Part shown: positions 53,313-61,559 of the stretch, one piece after another | How the letters are laid out: every line of letters begins with the position of its first letter | Numbering within the stretch: position 1 is the first letter of the stretch | Assembly (NCBI RefSeq): GCF_024666525.1 | Contig: NZ_CP088294.1 | Coordinates: forward strand, 186,001-250,000 | DNA length: 64,000 bases | Direction of reading: 5' to 3' | DNA from: Pseudomonas sp. J452 | Lineage (GTDB): Bacteria > Pseudomonadota > Gammaproteobacteria > Pseudomonadales > Pseudomonadaceae | Translations under genes and position numbers: made by a program | The notes under the pieces: model-generated | What the model was told of the DNA's origin: nothing | Database searches by the model: none | Seen by the model: only the letters and a program-made list of their open reading frames with translations

Positions 53313-53947
53313 GTCGTCCACCGCAGCAGTTCATCGACCAGCGCAGTGATCTCACGCGCAGCGGCGCTGTCCGGCGCTGTCTCGCGGGCAAGCCGGCCAG
53401 CGGCCACGCTGTCGGCGAATACGATGCGCTGGCGCACCTCGGCACGCAGCGCCGGAAGTGGTTGGTCGGCCAATGCCTGGCGCGCCTCGCGACCAATGAT
53501 GGTGGTGCTGACGCGCCGGTTGATGACGAAGGCCGCCGCCAGTTGCGGCCGGAACACCTGCGCCTCGCGGATCAGCGCGACCATCTCGGCGCTGGCCCAC
53601 AGGTCGTAGGGGCTGGGCTGCACCGGGATGAGCACACGCTCGGCCGCCATCAGTGCGGAGCGCGCCAGGGCGGCGATGCGCGGTGGCCCGTCGATGATCA
53701 CGTGATCGGCGCGACGTGCCAGTTCGGGCGCTTCCTGGTGCAAGGTTTCGCGGGCAAGGCCCACAGCGCTGAACAACCTTGGCAGGCCCTGCTGGACGCG
53801 CCGTTGCGTCCAGTCCAGCGATGAACCCTGCGGGTCGGCATCCAGCAGGACGACATGCGCACCGCGCAGCGCAAACTCGCCCGCGATGTGAGTGGCGAGC
53901 GTGGTCTTGCCGACACCGCCCTTCTGGTTGAGCAAGGCGATGATCAT
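53309..53947 (-). CDS. parA: ParA-family partition ATPase
   Basis: The 212-residue product is a short ParA/Soj ATPase with deviant Walker A KGGVGKTT (residues 9-16), Walker A' VVLLDADPQGSSLDW and Walker B-like HVIIDGPPRIAALAR. It lacks the N-terminal DNA-binding domain of type Ia ParA. It would stabilise the circular intermediate of the ICE with the small ribbon-helix-helix protein encoded next. The start at 53947 begins at the conserved MIIALLNQKGG. Confidence 0.95.
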   Translation of the reverse strand: MIIALLNQKGGVGKTTLATHIAGEFALRGAHVVLLDADPQGSSLDWTQRRVQQGLPRLFSAVGLARETLHQEAPELARRADHVIIDGPPRIAALARSALMAAERVLIPVQPSPYDLWASAEMVALIREAQVFRPQLAAAFVINRRVSTTIIGREARQALADQPLPALRAEVRQRIVFADSVAAGRLARETAPDSAAAREITALVDELLRWTT

Positions 53948-54026
53948 GGCGCGGCCCTCCCTGCTGGAAAGCCGGCCTGACCGTGCCGTTTCGCGGTTGT
54001 ACACCGAAAAGGCGCGCCTCTACAAA

Positions 54027-54165
54027 AAGTTAGAGCTTTTAAGTTAGAGAAGTTAAGGGAGGCTGAAACCATCGCAGGCTCTGACCTGCAGAGGATTTCG
54101 TACGCCTGATAGCACGATAGTGATACGCCCAATAGCACGATACCCCGTACGCCTGATAGCACGAG
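54027..54165. repeat. Iteron array and AT-rich repeats: putative replication origin
   Basis: Three direct repeats of TACGCCTGATAGCACGAT type start at 54101, 54124 and 54148 (spacing 23-24 bases; copy 2 has CC-AA changes and copy 3 differs at the last base). To the left, AAGTTAGAG occurs at 54027 and 54041 with a related AAGTTAAGG at 54050, in AT-rich DNA. The array lies between parA and repA, as expected for an iteron-controlled origin. Confidence 0.8.
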
Positions 54166-54188
54166 GCCGTCCACAGTTTTTACCGCAG

Positions 54189-55022
54189 TTATCCCCGTGC
54201 CGTTGGCGACACCGGCCGGAACGTCAGCAGCTCCGAGCTGGCCTCCGGTATGCGCTCGATGCCGAGCACGTAGCCAGGCAGCGACTGCCGCACCACCAGG
54301 GCGCGCAGGTCGCAGGCGAAGTCGCAGAACCTCGCCGTGCTGCCCGACTTGCGGTGCAGGTGCCTGAAGTCGAACTGCCAGCCGTCCGGCTGCTTGCCGC
54401 CATGCTTGCGCACCAGGCGGTACAGCCAGCGCTCGATGCCGCCAGTGAGCCGGAAGTACGCCGGGTCGATGGTCAGTACCAGGGCGGCATCCAGCACGCC
54501 CGCGTAGAACCAGTCCGGAAGGATCAGCTCGATGCCCAGCGGCGCGCCACTGGCGTCGGCCAGCTCCTTCCACTCGTTGATCCAGGAGAAGCGATGCAGA
54601 CGCCGCCCGGTGGTCTCTCGAATCGACGTAGCTACCGTGGTCGACTGCAGGCGATCCAGAGCAGCCTTGAGGCGCTGGTAGTCGCGCAGCGACACCCCGC
54701 GTCCGATGAAACGCAGGATCTCGTAGGGCGTGGCACGCATCAGGCGTGACGGGGACAGGCCCGCATTGCACGCCGCGACGATCTGGCTGGCCGCCCAGAT
54801 CAGCACGTCCGCATCCCAGATCGTGGCGATGCCGTGCTCCCGCGTGCCCTCCACGCGCACGGTGACGCCGCTGGACCGGAAGTCGATCGGTGTGGTGCGC
54901 CGCGACTTCGCCAGCGAGAAGAACGGGTAGGCCATCAGATCCTGGCTGTCGCGCGGTGCCATGTCGCCCGGCAAGGCGCGGAACAGGTCGAACTGCTCCC
55001 GCTCCGGCGCAGAGCTGGGCAT
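54189..55022 (-). CDS. repA: RepA, replication initiator protein A family
   Basis: The 277-residue product belongs to the replication initiator RepA family seen in Tn4371-type ICEs and some plasmids. It has MAYPFFSLAKSRRTTPIDFR near the start, winged-helix segments (SLRDYQRLKAALDRLQSTTV and GGIERWLYRLVRKHGGKQPD) and the tail PGYVLGIERIPEASSELLTF. The stop lies 24 bases from the iteron array. It would bind these iterons and allow replication of the excised element. The start at 55022 is chosen at MPSSAPEREQ; a much longer open frame upstream overlaps other genes. Confidence 0.9.
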   Translation of the reverse strand: MPSSAPEREQFDLFRALPGDMAPRDSQDLMAYPFFSLAKSRRTTPIDFRSSGVTVRVEGTREHGIATIWDADVLIWAASQIVAACNAGLSPSRLMRATPYEILRFIGRGVSLRDYQRLKAALDRLQSTTVATSIRETTGRRLHRFSWINEWKELADASGAPLGIELILPDWFYAGVLDAALVLTIDPAYFRLTGGIERWLYRLVRKHGGKQPDGWQFDFRHLHRKSGSTARFCDFACDLRALVVRQSLPGYVLGIERIPEASSELLTFRPVSPTARG

Positions 55023-55048
55023 GGCGATGGCTACCGGCGAGCCGTCGA

Positions 55049-55360
55049 TCAGTGCGCACGGCTGTCGGCCAAGTGCTGCTCGGCGTACTCGGGATCGGAC
55101 GTGGCCTCGAAGCTGTGCTGGTCGGCCCAAGCATCGAGGTCGACGACGGCGTACATGACGCGCCGGCCGAACTTGCGAAAGCGTGGGCCGCCACCGATCA
55201 CGCGCTGCTTCTCCAGCGTGCGTGGCGACAAGCGCAGGTAGGTGGCCGCCTCGTCGTTGGTCAGGTAGCGCTGCGGCTGGACAGCGGTAGCAAGCTGCAG
55301 GGGCTTGGCGTGGGTTACAGCAGGTCGCACGGGAGCGGGTCGCATGGGGTGAGCCTCCAT
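55049..55360 (-). CDS. AlpA/excisionase-like helix-turn-helix protein
   Basis: The 103-residue product has a winged-helix segment typical of AlpA/MerR-type small regulators and excisionases: YLTNDEAATYLRLSPRTLEK, then GGGPRFRKFGRRVMYAVVDL. Such genes precede repA in related ICEs. It may regulate replication or excision. The N-terminal 30 residues are Pro/Ala-rich and poorly conserved-looking, so the start may be later. Confidence 0.85.
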   Translation of the reverse strand: MEAHPMRPAPVRPAVTHAKPLQLATAVQPQRYLTNDEAATYLRLSPRTLEKQRVIGGGPRFRKFGRRVMYAVVDLDAWADQHSFEATSDPEYAEQHLADSRAH

Positions 55361-55429
55361 CGTTCAGGACAGCCCGGCCACACCAGCGCAGCCGGATGGA
55401 GGCAGTCTCAGGAATGGTGGGCGGCCTGC

Positions 55430-56227
55430 TCAGGGCCGTTTTACGGGTTCCGTCGAACGACCCTCCCCCCGCCCGTCGAGCTGTGCCAGGCGGCGATAGC
55501 CGCCGTGCATCAGCGTCCGGCCGCGCCGCACCAGGCGACGCACCTTCGAGCGCAGGCCGCTGTCGGTGTGCCAGTCGTCGATCACCGCCGGCGGGCCGAA
55601 CAGCCCCGCAGCCACTTCGCGCAAGGACGCTCCCGCCAGGGTGGCGTCGAGAGCTTGGAGGGAATGTAGCTCCAGCAGTGCAGCAGGGCTGGGGCGGCAG
55701 CGGACCGCCGCGAGTGGCCCGACATCGGCGGCGACAGCCAGCTTGTCCAGCTCGGTTGCGATGGCGCGGAAGCGTCCGCAAGTCCTGGAGCAGGCCCGGA
55801 CGGCGTGAACATAGGCCATGCCCTGCTCCAGGCCGGGCGCAACGGCCAGGCGCAGGCAGCAGCCCGGCCAGCGTGTCGTCAGCAGCAGACACCGGCCATC
55901 ATGGACCAGGTCTTTGCTGCCAGGGATGCGCCAGAAGTCGAATGCCACGGAGTCAGGCATTGGATCGACATCGGGATACAGGTGGATCAGTTCCGGATGG
56001 TCGGGAAACCATACCGGATGCGCGTCACGCGCGTCCAGGCGCGGGTCTTCCAGCAGGCGCAGCCCCCACCGTTGCGCCGCCTCGGGCCGGCGCTGGCGAT
56101 CCCGCCAGTCGCGGCGGTACTCGGGGTTACGGCGCAGGTATTCCCAGGCCAGGGCGAGGTTATCCAGGTGCAGTACGTAGAGATAAGCGGCGGTGGGATA
56201 CCACTGCTCGGTGTCGCGATCAGCCAT
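55430..56227 (-). CDS. DUF6499/DUF2285 domain protein
   Basis: The 265-residue product has the N-terminal DUF6499-like segment (WYPTAAYLYVLHLDNLALAW, then EYLRRNPEYRRDW) and a C-terminal DUF2285 region (ALDATLAGASLREVAAGLFG then GPPAVIDDWHTDSGLRSKVR), an HTH-like domain. These proteins are common in Tn4371-type and other proteobacterial ICEs beside repA and are presumed DNA-binding regulators. The start at 56227 gives MADRDTEQWYP; the upstream open frame is not coding. Confidence 0.87.
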   Translation of the reverse strand: MADRDTEQWYPTAAYLYVLHLDNLALAWEYLRRNPEYRRDWRDRQRRPEAAQRWGLRLLEDPRLDARDAHPVWFPDHPELIHLYPDVDPMPDSVAFDFWRIPGSKDLVHDGRCLLLTTRWPGCCLRLAVAPGLEQGMAYVHAVRACSRTCGRFRAIATELDKLAVAADVGPLAAVRCRPSPAALLELHSLQALDATLAGASLREVAAGLFGPPAVIDDWHTDSGLRSKVRRLVRRGRTLMHGGYRRLAQLDGRGEGRSTEPVKRP

Positions 56228-56548
56228 GAGGCAACCTCCCTTTGCACAGGATCCGTCGCCACGGGCTCGCAACGCGAAGTCAGGACCTCCTCGACACAGC
56301 ATCATGTTGCATCGAGACCGATTGACTCCGAAGCGTTGCACGGATCGTCCGAGTGCGACAGCGCCACCGTCCTTCAATGGTGCGGTGCCAGTCATATCCT
56401 GCAGGCTTGAGCGGTAGCCATCATGACCAATTCAGTCAAGCTTACATCGCCTTATTGCAACAGTGCCGATTGAGACCGGCACTGTCTGGACTCAGACCGA
56501 GTCGATCACAGTACGCCCCTGGACGACCTGGCTGGGATAAATGCGCGG
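56228..56548. other. Intergenic region with one hairpin
   Basis: About 320 bases without a supported gene. CAGTGCCG-ATTGAGAC-CGGCACTG (56461-56484) is a perfect 8-bp hairpin downstream of the DUF2958 gene stop. It probably contributes to termination of that gene on the minus strand. Confidence 0.4.
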
Positions 56549-56893
56549 TCAGTCCATGATCGAGCCGTTGAGGTGCGCCAGTCGCGTGTACTCCGACAGC
56601 GTGCGCGTCGCCCGAAAGTACAGGTCGCGCATGACCGGGCGCTTGAGTGGCCCGACGATAGATGCCAACTCGGACAGTTTCACGGTGCCCAGCGCGGGCA
56701 TGCCGATACCCACGTCGCACAGACCATAAGCCGTGTCCTCGTCGGCCGGATCGAGTGAGGCCAGCAACCAGATCGCGTGCGCATCAGGGGTGAACAGGCG
56801 CACCACCGGCAAAGGGTCGCTGGCTCGCCCCTGCGCCTGGGCCCGGCCGTTCGCGAGCAGCTGCTCGCGCTGCGCGTCGGTGATCAGGGGCAT
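56549..56893 (-). CDS. DUF2958 domain protein
   Basis: The 114-residue product starts MPLITDAQREQLLANGRAQ and contains VVRLFTPDAHAIWLLASLDP and the acidic stretch ADEDTAYGLCDVGIGMPALG, characteristic of DUF2958 proteins carried by many ICEs and plasmids. Their function is unknown. The start at 56893 is used; open reading continues upstream but without similarity. It is divergent from the XRE regulator gene, with dyads in the shared upstream region. Confidence 0.85.
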   Translation of the reverse strand: MPLITDAQREQLLANGRAQAQGRASDPLPVVRLFTPDAHAIWLLASLDPADEDTAYGLCDVGIGMPALGTVKLSELASIVGPLKRPVMRDLYFRATRTLSEYTRLAHLNGSIMD

Positions 56894-57126
56894 GGCCGCA
56901 TACCGAGAGACGTCGAGGCACAAGAGCGCTTTTGCACGAAAGCGCCGATCCGCCAAGGCGGATGAGGGCATCTGCCCAAATGTATGGAGGCGCATGCCGA
57001 CAAGTCCGTAAAAGCGCCAAGAAGTGGAAGCGGCATTAAGAGAATCAGAAAAGACACGGAGTGGCCTCTGCGGTTCTGATGAAATCCGCCCGTACGGGTT
57101 TCCGTAAAAGCACGAAAGCGGCAAGA

Positions 57127-57163
57127 AACTCATGCAATGAGTTAAATATAACGTGGTTTATAT
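57127..57163. promoter_or_regulatory. Tandem dyads upstream of the XRE regulator
   Basis: AACTCAT-GCA-ATGAGTT (57127-57143, perfect 7-bp arms) is followed by ATATAA-N6-TTATAT (57146-57163). Both lie between the divergent DUF2958 and XRE genes, 27-63 bases before the XRE start. They are good candidates for XRE autoregulatory operators. Confidence 0.6.
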
Positions 57164-57189
57164 CATCCCTCGACGGGACGCTTCTGTCC

Positions 57190-57486
57190 ATGCAGAAGCG
57201 ATCCGTTCAACCCGGCCGACCGGCCGGCTCTACCACCTTCGATGCCGAGCTGGCGCAAGCTTTCGGCGCGGCAGTGCGCGCGCTGCGTACTGAGCGCGGC
57301 ATCGCCCAGGAGTCGCTGGCGAACCTCGCTGGAATTGAGCGCTCACACATGGGCAAGGTTGAGCGCGGTGAGCACATGCCCACGCTGGCGATCATCTTCA
57401 AGATTGCCGGCGCGCTTGATTGCAGTACGGCGGTACTGATGACGGAGGCGGAAAGCCGAATCCAAAATCAGCCACACCGCTCTTGA
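57190..57486 (+). CDS. XRE-family helix-turn-helix regulator
   Basis: The 98-residue protein has a single Cro/C1-type HTH: FGAAVRALRTERGIAQESLA then NLAGIERSHMGKVERGEHMP, followed by a short polar tail. It resembles small repressors that control ICE or plasmid maintenance genes. It is convergent with the double-HNH-like gene, whose stop is 30 bases away, and divergent from DUF2958. The tandem dyads upstream suggest autoregulation. Confidence 0.9.
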   Translation: MQKRSVQPGRPAGSTTFDAELAQAFGAAVRALRTERGIAQESLANLAGIERSHMGKVERGEHMPTLAIIFKIAGALDCSTAVLMTEAESRIQNQPHRS

Positions 57487-57515
57487 GGACACACATCGGA
57501 ACAGAAAGCCGCATC

Positions 57516-58856
57516 TCAGCACGACAGCCATCGATCAACTAGTTTCTGTGCTTTCTGCTTATCAACTAATGGAGATGAGTGAGGCCGGGCAGTAATAATG
57601 GATCGCAATTCATCTGGCGTTATACAGCTGAATGTATCTTTAACACTCATACCGTATTCTTTCTCAAGTTCCCACTTCATAGATTTGACAACACTGCAAC
57701 ACGCCATGCAAATCTGCCCCACATTCTTCCAAGCTGCGCTGCGCCAGCTTGGTAAATGGGTTTGAAAGCTAACTTTTCCTTTCGCAAACTTTACAACTTC
57801 AAATTTCGATCGCTCGCAAATTGGGCACTGCCAAAAATCATCCAACTCGCCCCACATTCGAGCACACCCAGGCAATGACAAAATCATTGCCAAATAATTT
57901 GAAGGAGGACAACTTCCTGCAGGTTTACGCTCCGTACGCCAACGACTCCAATTAGATTTATGGGATATACTTTCCTTCAGCATCTCACGGCTGAATACCT
58001 CTTCATTCACCAGCCCTAAAAGGCCATATCTATGGTAGCCATTCGAAAGCGTCGGAACTGCCACCACCCCGACAGGATATCTTTCATACCAATAGTCCTG
58101 CAGAGCTGCAGCTTTAGCGACTTGATATACCAGGTTCATTCTCGCCACATACGCTGGCCGCACGAGTCGCCACACCTCCATCAACTTCAGCTCATCGATC
58201 TCATGCGAAACATGACGATCTATTTTGATAAACTGCTTCATTTGGCCAATAGAGAACGATTGCCACTCAACGCGATAGCCTTTCCCTGATAAAACCTTCT
58301 TCGCCGATGCATCAGCGTTATTGCAATCCTCACAAATCAAAATTCGAGCATAAGACGAGAATGCTGGTGCCATTCGCTCAACCATAGCCAGCCCAGTAAT
58401 CGTTGGAACCTCTACACCGCTTTCAACAAAAACCTTATTAAACGCAGCTTTAAGGGCATCCTCCATATGATCATGATGCTCAACCAGCTTTGCAAGTATT
58501 TGCCCTTTGCTTCCGACCCTAGACACGTCAAACTTATTTCTATCGCAGCATGGGCACCTCCAGCACTGGGAAGTCTCCACCCAATTCCGATTCATTTCAA
58601 ATAGCTCCACCCCATGGTGCGCTTTTATCTCGAAAGACAAAGGTGACCCAACGCCATCAAGACAATCCAACACTCCTTCGTTTATACATTTAACTGCCAA
58701 AGTTAACGCATCCGACTTTTCTTTCTCGACGTGCTCATAATATTCCTCGTTCTTTTTTGACCAGACCTCTAGAACACTAGACTGCCCTTCCAAATTGTTA
58801 TTCTCTCCGATCTCCGCCACACCAACACTCTCCTGACAAGACACCCAACCCAACAC
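57516..58856 (-). CDS. Protein with two zinc-ribbon/HNH-like modules, possible nuclease
   Basis: The 446-residue protein is encoded in clearly AT-rich DNA. Module 1 has WRCPCCDRNKFD, then KLVEHHDHMEDA, then ILICEDCNNADASAKK: two Cys pairs around an H-H-D-H segment and a C-x2-C-N, the layout of HNH nucleases with a rubredoxin-type knuckle. Module 2, about 230 residues later, has WQCPICERSKFE and ICMACCSVVKSMK but lacks the H-H-D-H and the Asn, so it is probably structural. It may be a stand-alone defence or DNA-processing nuclease. The GTG at 58856 has no Shine-Dalgarno; GTG at 58820 follows CAGGAG and may be the true start. Confidence 0.7.
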   Translation of the reverse strand: MLGWVSCQESVGVAEIGENNNLEGQSSVLEVWSKKNEEYYEHVEKEKSDALTLAVKCINEGVLDCLDGVGSPLSFEIKAHHGVELFEMNRNWVETSQCWRCPCCDRNKFDVSRVGSKGQILAKLVEHHDHMEDALKAAFNKVFVESGVEVPTITGLAMVERMAPAFSSYARILICEDCNNADASAKKVLSGKGYRVEWQSFSIGQMKQFIKIDRHVSHEIDELKLMEVWRLVRPAYVARMNLVYQVAKAAALQDYWYERYPVGVVAVPTLSNGYHRYGLLGLVNEEVFSREMLKESISHKSNWSRWRTERKPAGSCPPSNYLAMILSLPGCARMWGELDDFWQCPICERSKFEVVKFAKGKVSFQTHLPSWRSAAWKNVGQICMACCSVVKSMKWELEKEYGMSVKDTFSCITPDELRSIITARPHSSPLVDKQKAQKLVDRWLSC

Positions 58857-59001
58857 ACATAAAATCAGTTAAAAATATGCCTAAATACCCCCAGCATTTA
58901 AATCATCGATCTGCTCTCGACTATTACAACATTATGAGATAGCCGATAATCACCATTCTCCATGCCGCCATACTTCTCGATGCCAGCATGACTGCCGTAG
59001 A

Positions 59002-59232
59002 ATGCAGCCGTCCTCCCCTGCCCGTGAGAAGCCAGTGACCCTCACTGACGCGACGATAGCACTACTGCTCGCTGCCAAAATTCATGGCACAAATGCGGCA
59101 GTGCAAGCTACGGCCAAGCGTTGTTCCCAGCGCCTCCCTCGAAGTAAGCGTGATCTCATGTTCACCGTGATGAACACTCGCGACCCGATGAAGCTGATTG
59201 AGCACATCGCTCAACACCTGGAGCTGGAATAA
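59002..59232 (+). CDS. Small hypothetical protein
   Basis: A 76-residue frame with an even amino-acid composition and predicted helices (TDATIALLLAAKIHGTNAAV, then LMFTVMNTRDPMKLIEHIAQ). It resembles small uncharacterised pseudomonad proteins in general character. No known motif is assigned. Translation may begin at an internal codon near VTLTDATIA. It is isolated from its neighbours by more than 140 bases on both sides. Confidence 0.5.
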   Translation: MQPSSPAREKPVTLTDATIALLLAAKIHGTNAAVQATAKRCSQRLPRSKRDLMFTVMNTRDPMKLIEHIAQHLELE

Positions 59233-59472
59233 CGCAGCGGGGCCGCCATGCCTCTGATGGTTTCGGTGCTCTGGCTTGGGCTTGTTTGAAGCAAGCTGCA
59301 GCGACTTTTTAGACAGTCCCTGTGTCTCGCGCTTAGGCTGCCGACAGGATTTAAGCCAATGCCACCCCTCGGATCGGACGGGCAAGGTGATAGATCCATT
59401 CAAAGGATAACGACTGCGGTTGAAATGGACGGACCAACTGCCTGAAAGCCCCTCCGGGTGGGGTTCAGGCTT

Positions 59473-59925
59473 TCAACTGGCGCAGGCCATCGGCCATCGG
59501 CCATCGGCCAGCAGCCACAGGGCACGGTTCAGGCGCAGATCCTGGTCGATGCCCTGCACGGGGCGGGTACGCTGGCGACGCCCGCTATTGCCACACACGA
59601 CCAGGCCACCGCGAATGAGGTTTTCCTGGGTGCGGTTGAACACGCTCCACAGATCGGCGCGGTTATCGTCGGAGCGGCGCGAAGCCAACACCTGCCGCTC
59701 GCTGATCGGCGCCGGTTTGCCGGGGTCTTCGTACTTGAGGGCGAGTGCAGTACGGGCGAACGCTTCGGCCTCGCCGCCATCCAGCGTGACGGCGCGCATG
59801 GCCTCGCGCGACGCCTGCGCCTGCTCGAAGCCGTGCAGTACCTCGTAAGCGCCCTCAATCACCTGGGCGGCCACGTCACCCTTGTGCGGCACGCGCACGT
59901 CCGCCACGGTGGGCGACGTCCCCAC
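59473..59925 (-). pseudogene. 5'-truncated DUF932 protein gene
   Basis: The frame encodes the C-terminal half of a DUF932 protein: VPHKGDVAAQVIEGAYEVLH, ALALKYEDPGKPAPISERQV, DLWSVFNRTQENLIRGG and GIDQDLRLNRALWLLA. Full-length proteins are about twice as long, and the N-terminal half is not found to the right, where the sequence is unrelated. The normal C-terminus is also altered by three GGCCATC repeats (59486-59506). It is probably non-functional. Confidence 0.75.
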
Positions 59926-60183
59926 GCAAGCGCAGCGCCCAGGCCTGGTGAAGCCGGGCCGAAGGCATCAGCCGAGCACAGCGAGGGAACGATGGAAGCC
60001 CAAGGGGGCGAGACTCGCGCAGCGAGGCTTGATGCGCAGCACGACAGCGCGCCCGGCCACGGGCCGGGGATGCCCAAACAACAGGAAGTACCTGAGAGCC
60101 GGTCGAGCAATGTGGCCTGGGGTACCGACATGCCCGCCTGGGTCAAATAGGCTGCAAAGCACCGTCAACACAAGGGACGACAC
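59926..60183. other. Intergenic region at a DUF932 break point
   Basis: About 260 bases without a supported gene. The left edge is where the DUF932 reading frame loses similarity; the right part is the leader of the gene at 60184. Confidence 0.4.
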
Positions 60184-60993
60184 ATGCGCACCGTACAGAC
60201 CACCAGCCCGCAGCAAGCCTGCGAAAACATCCTGATCGACGAAAAGCGCTACAACACCGAGCGCGACATCCTGCGTAGCGAGAATGCCGTCATCGATCGC
60301 CTGCTTACTCGCAGCCTCGAGATGAAACAGGCCTACGGCGAGCTGCACGAAAAGTTGTCCCCGCAGCCACCGGCACTCAGGGTATTTCTAGGCCTTTTGC
60401 TGAGTACCGCAGCTTTTTGGAGCCCGGAAAGGATCGCCAAGTCCCGCACCCAACGGGACGAACTCGTCGAAACCAACCGTCAGATCGCGCGAAAAGCAGA
60501 GGACTTGGCGCAGCTACTGGAACAGCGCTCCCGACTGCATGAAACCTCCGGTTTCAGCAGCCACACCCACTATCACGTCTGCGATGTGATCGAGGCGGCA
60601 GCCGGGAACCACTCGATGTTCAATGCCTACGTGAAAGAACACCTGGACACCCTCTGCGGCCAGTTCGACCTGAAATACTGGCCCTCGCTGGATCAGCTTA
60701 TCCGCGCCGTAGCTGCGGACGCAGAAAGCGCCACTCTGGAGGCCACAGATCCGCTGACCCTGGCTGCGACGGCCGCGACGCGCCCCTCTCGGGCCGACTT
60801 CTTCAAGGCACTGTTCGCCGCCATCGAGGAGAACAGCGTGCACCACCATGGACAGCTTCCCGAAGGCTTCCGGCTCACCGATGGTACGTTGGCCTCATTG
60901 GCGAACTGCGCGTTGGATCTGGGGCCGAACGAGCTGGCGGACAGCGCCTATGTGAAACGGCTTCGCCAGCGCGAGCGCAATGGCGACATGTGA
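60184..60993 (+). CDS. Hypothetical coiled-coil protein
   Basis: The 269-residue product has an N-terminal helical region (SENAVIDRLLTRSLEMKQAY), a hydrophobic segment ALRVFLGLLLSTAAFW that might be a short membrane anchor, then a second helical coil (ETNRQIARKAEDLAQLLEQR). A globular C-terminal half follows (MFNAYVKEHLDTLCGQFDLK). No known domain is recognised. It is convergent with radC, with a shared terminator region. Confidence 0.6.
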   Translation: MRTVQTTSPQQACENILIDEKRYNTERDILRSENAVIDRLLTRSLEMKQAYGELHEKLSPQPPALRVFLGLLLSTAAFWSPERIAKSRTQRDELVETNRQIARKAEDLAQLLEQRSRLHETSGFSSHTHYHVCDVIEAAAGNHSMFNAYVKEHLDTLCGQFDLKYWPSLDQLIRAVAADAESATLEATDPLTLAATAATRPSRADFFKALFAAIEENSVHHHGQLPEGFRLTDGTLASLANCALDLGPNELADSAYVKRLRQRERNGDM

Positions 60994-61023
60994 TGCTGTT
61001 CTGGCCGCATTCGGCGGTACAGC

Positions 61024-61044
61024 AAAAAGGGGGCCGAAGCCCCC
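61024..61044 (-). terminator. Rho-independent terminator of radC
   Basis: On the minus strand a perfect 6-bp stem GGGGGC-TTCG-GCCCCC with a tetraloop is followed by TTTTT. It lies a few bases past the radC stop. Confidence 0.85.
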
Positions 61045-61049
61045 TGCAG

Positions 61050-61559
61050 CTAGAGCAATCCCTGCTCTGCAAATGAAACAGTGGCCTCGCCGCCCACGAT
61101 GATGTGATCCAGCGCGCGCACCTCCACCAGCGCCAGGGCCTCCTTGAGGCGCTGGGTCAGCACCTTGTCCGCCTGGCTTGGCTCTGGATTTCCGCTCGGA
61201 TGGTTGTGCGAGAAGATCACCGCAGCTGCGTTGACGCGCAGTGCCTCCTTCACCACTTCGCGCGGATACACCGAAGCCTGGTCGATGGTGCCGCGGAACA
61301 ACTCCACGTATTCAAGCAGCCGATGCTGACTGTCGAGGAACAGCGCCGCGAACACCTCGTGCTCGAAACCGACCAGCTTGGTGCGCAGGTAGTCCTTGAC
61401 CAGCTCCGGCGCGGTGAACAGCGCCCCGCGCTGGTATTTTTGGTCGATCGCCTGGCGCGCCACACTCAGGATCTGGTCCACAGACGCGGGCAGGTAGCGC
61501 CCCTGCGCGTCACGCACCAGCAGCATGGAATCGAGCGAGGAAAAGGAAAGTTGCGACAT
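61050..61559 (-). CDS. radC: RadC-family JAB domain protein (MPN+)
   Basis: The 169-residue short RadC lacks the N-terminal helix-hairpin-helix region and keeps the JAMM/MPN+ metal site. Glu lies in RLLEYVELFRG, and SHNHPSGNPEPSQAD is the H-x-H-x10-D motif. These short forms are typical of ICEs and prophages. A zinc hydrolase activity is expected from the motif, but their role, perhaps in host adaptation or replication restart, is not established. DNA repair by name is not supported by experiments. Confidence 0.92.
   Translation of the reverse strand: MSQLSFSSLDSMLLVRDAQGRYLPASVDQILSVARQAIDQKYQRGALFTAPELVKDYLRTKLVGFEHEVFAALFLDSQHRLLEYVELFRGTIDQASVYPREVVKEALRVNAAAVIFSHNHPSGNPEPSQADKVLTQRLKEALALVEVRALDHIIVGGEATVSFAEQGLL

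Noticed and set aside
59486..59510. Short GGCCATC tandem repeat as a CRISPR or minisatellite array
   Set aside because: Only three 7-base units without spacers; treated as a simple repeat within the DUF932 remnant.
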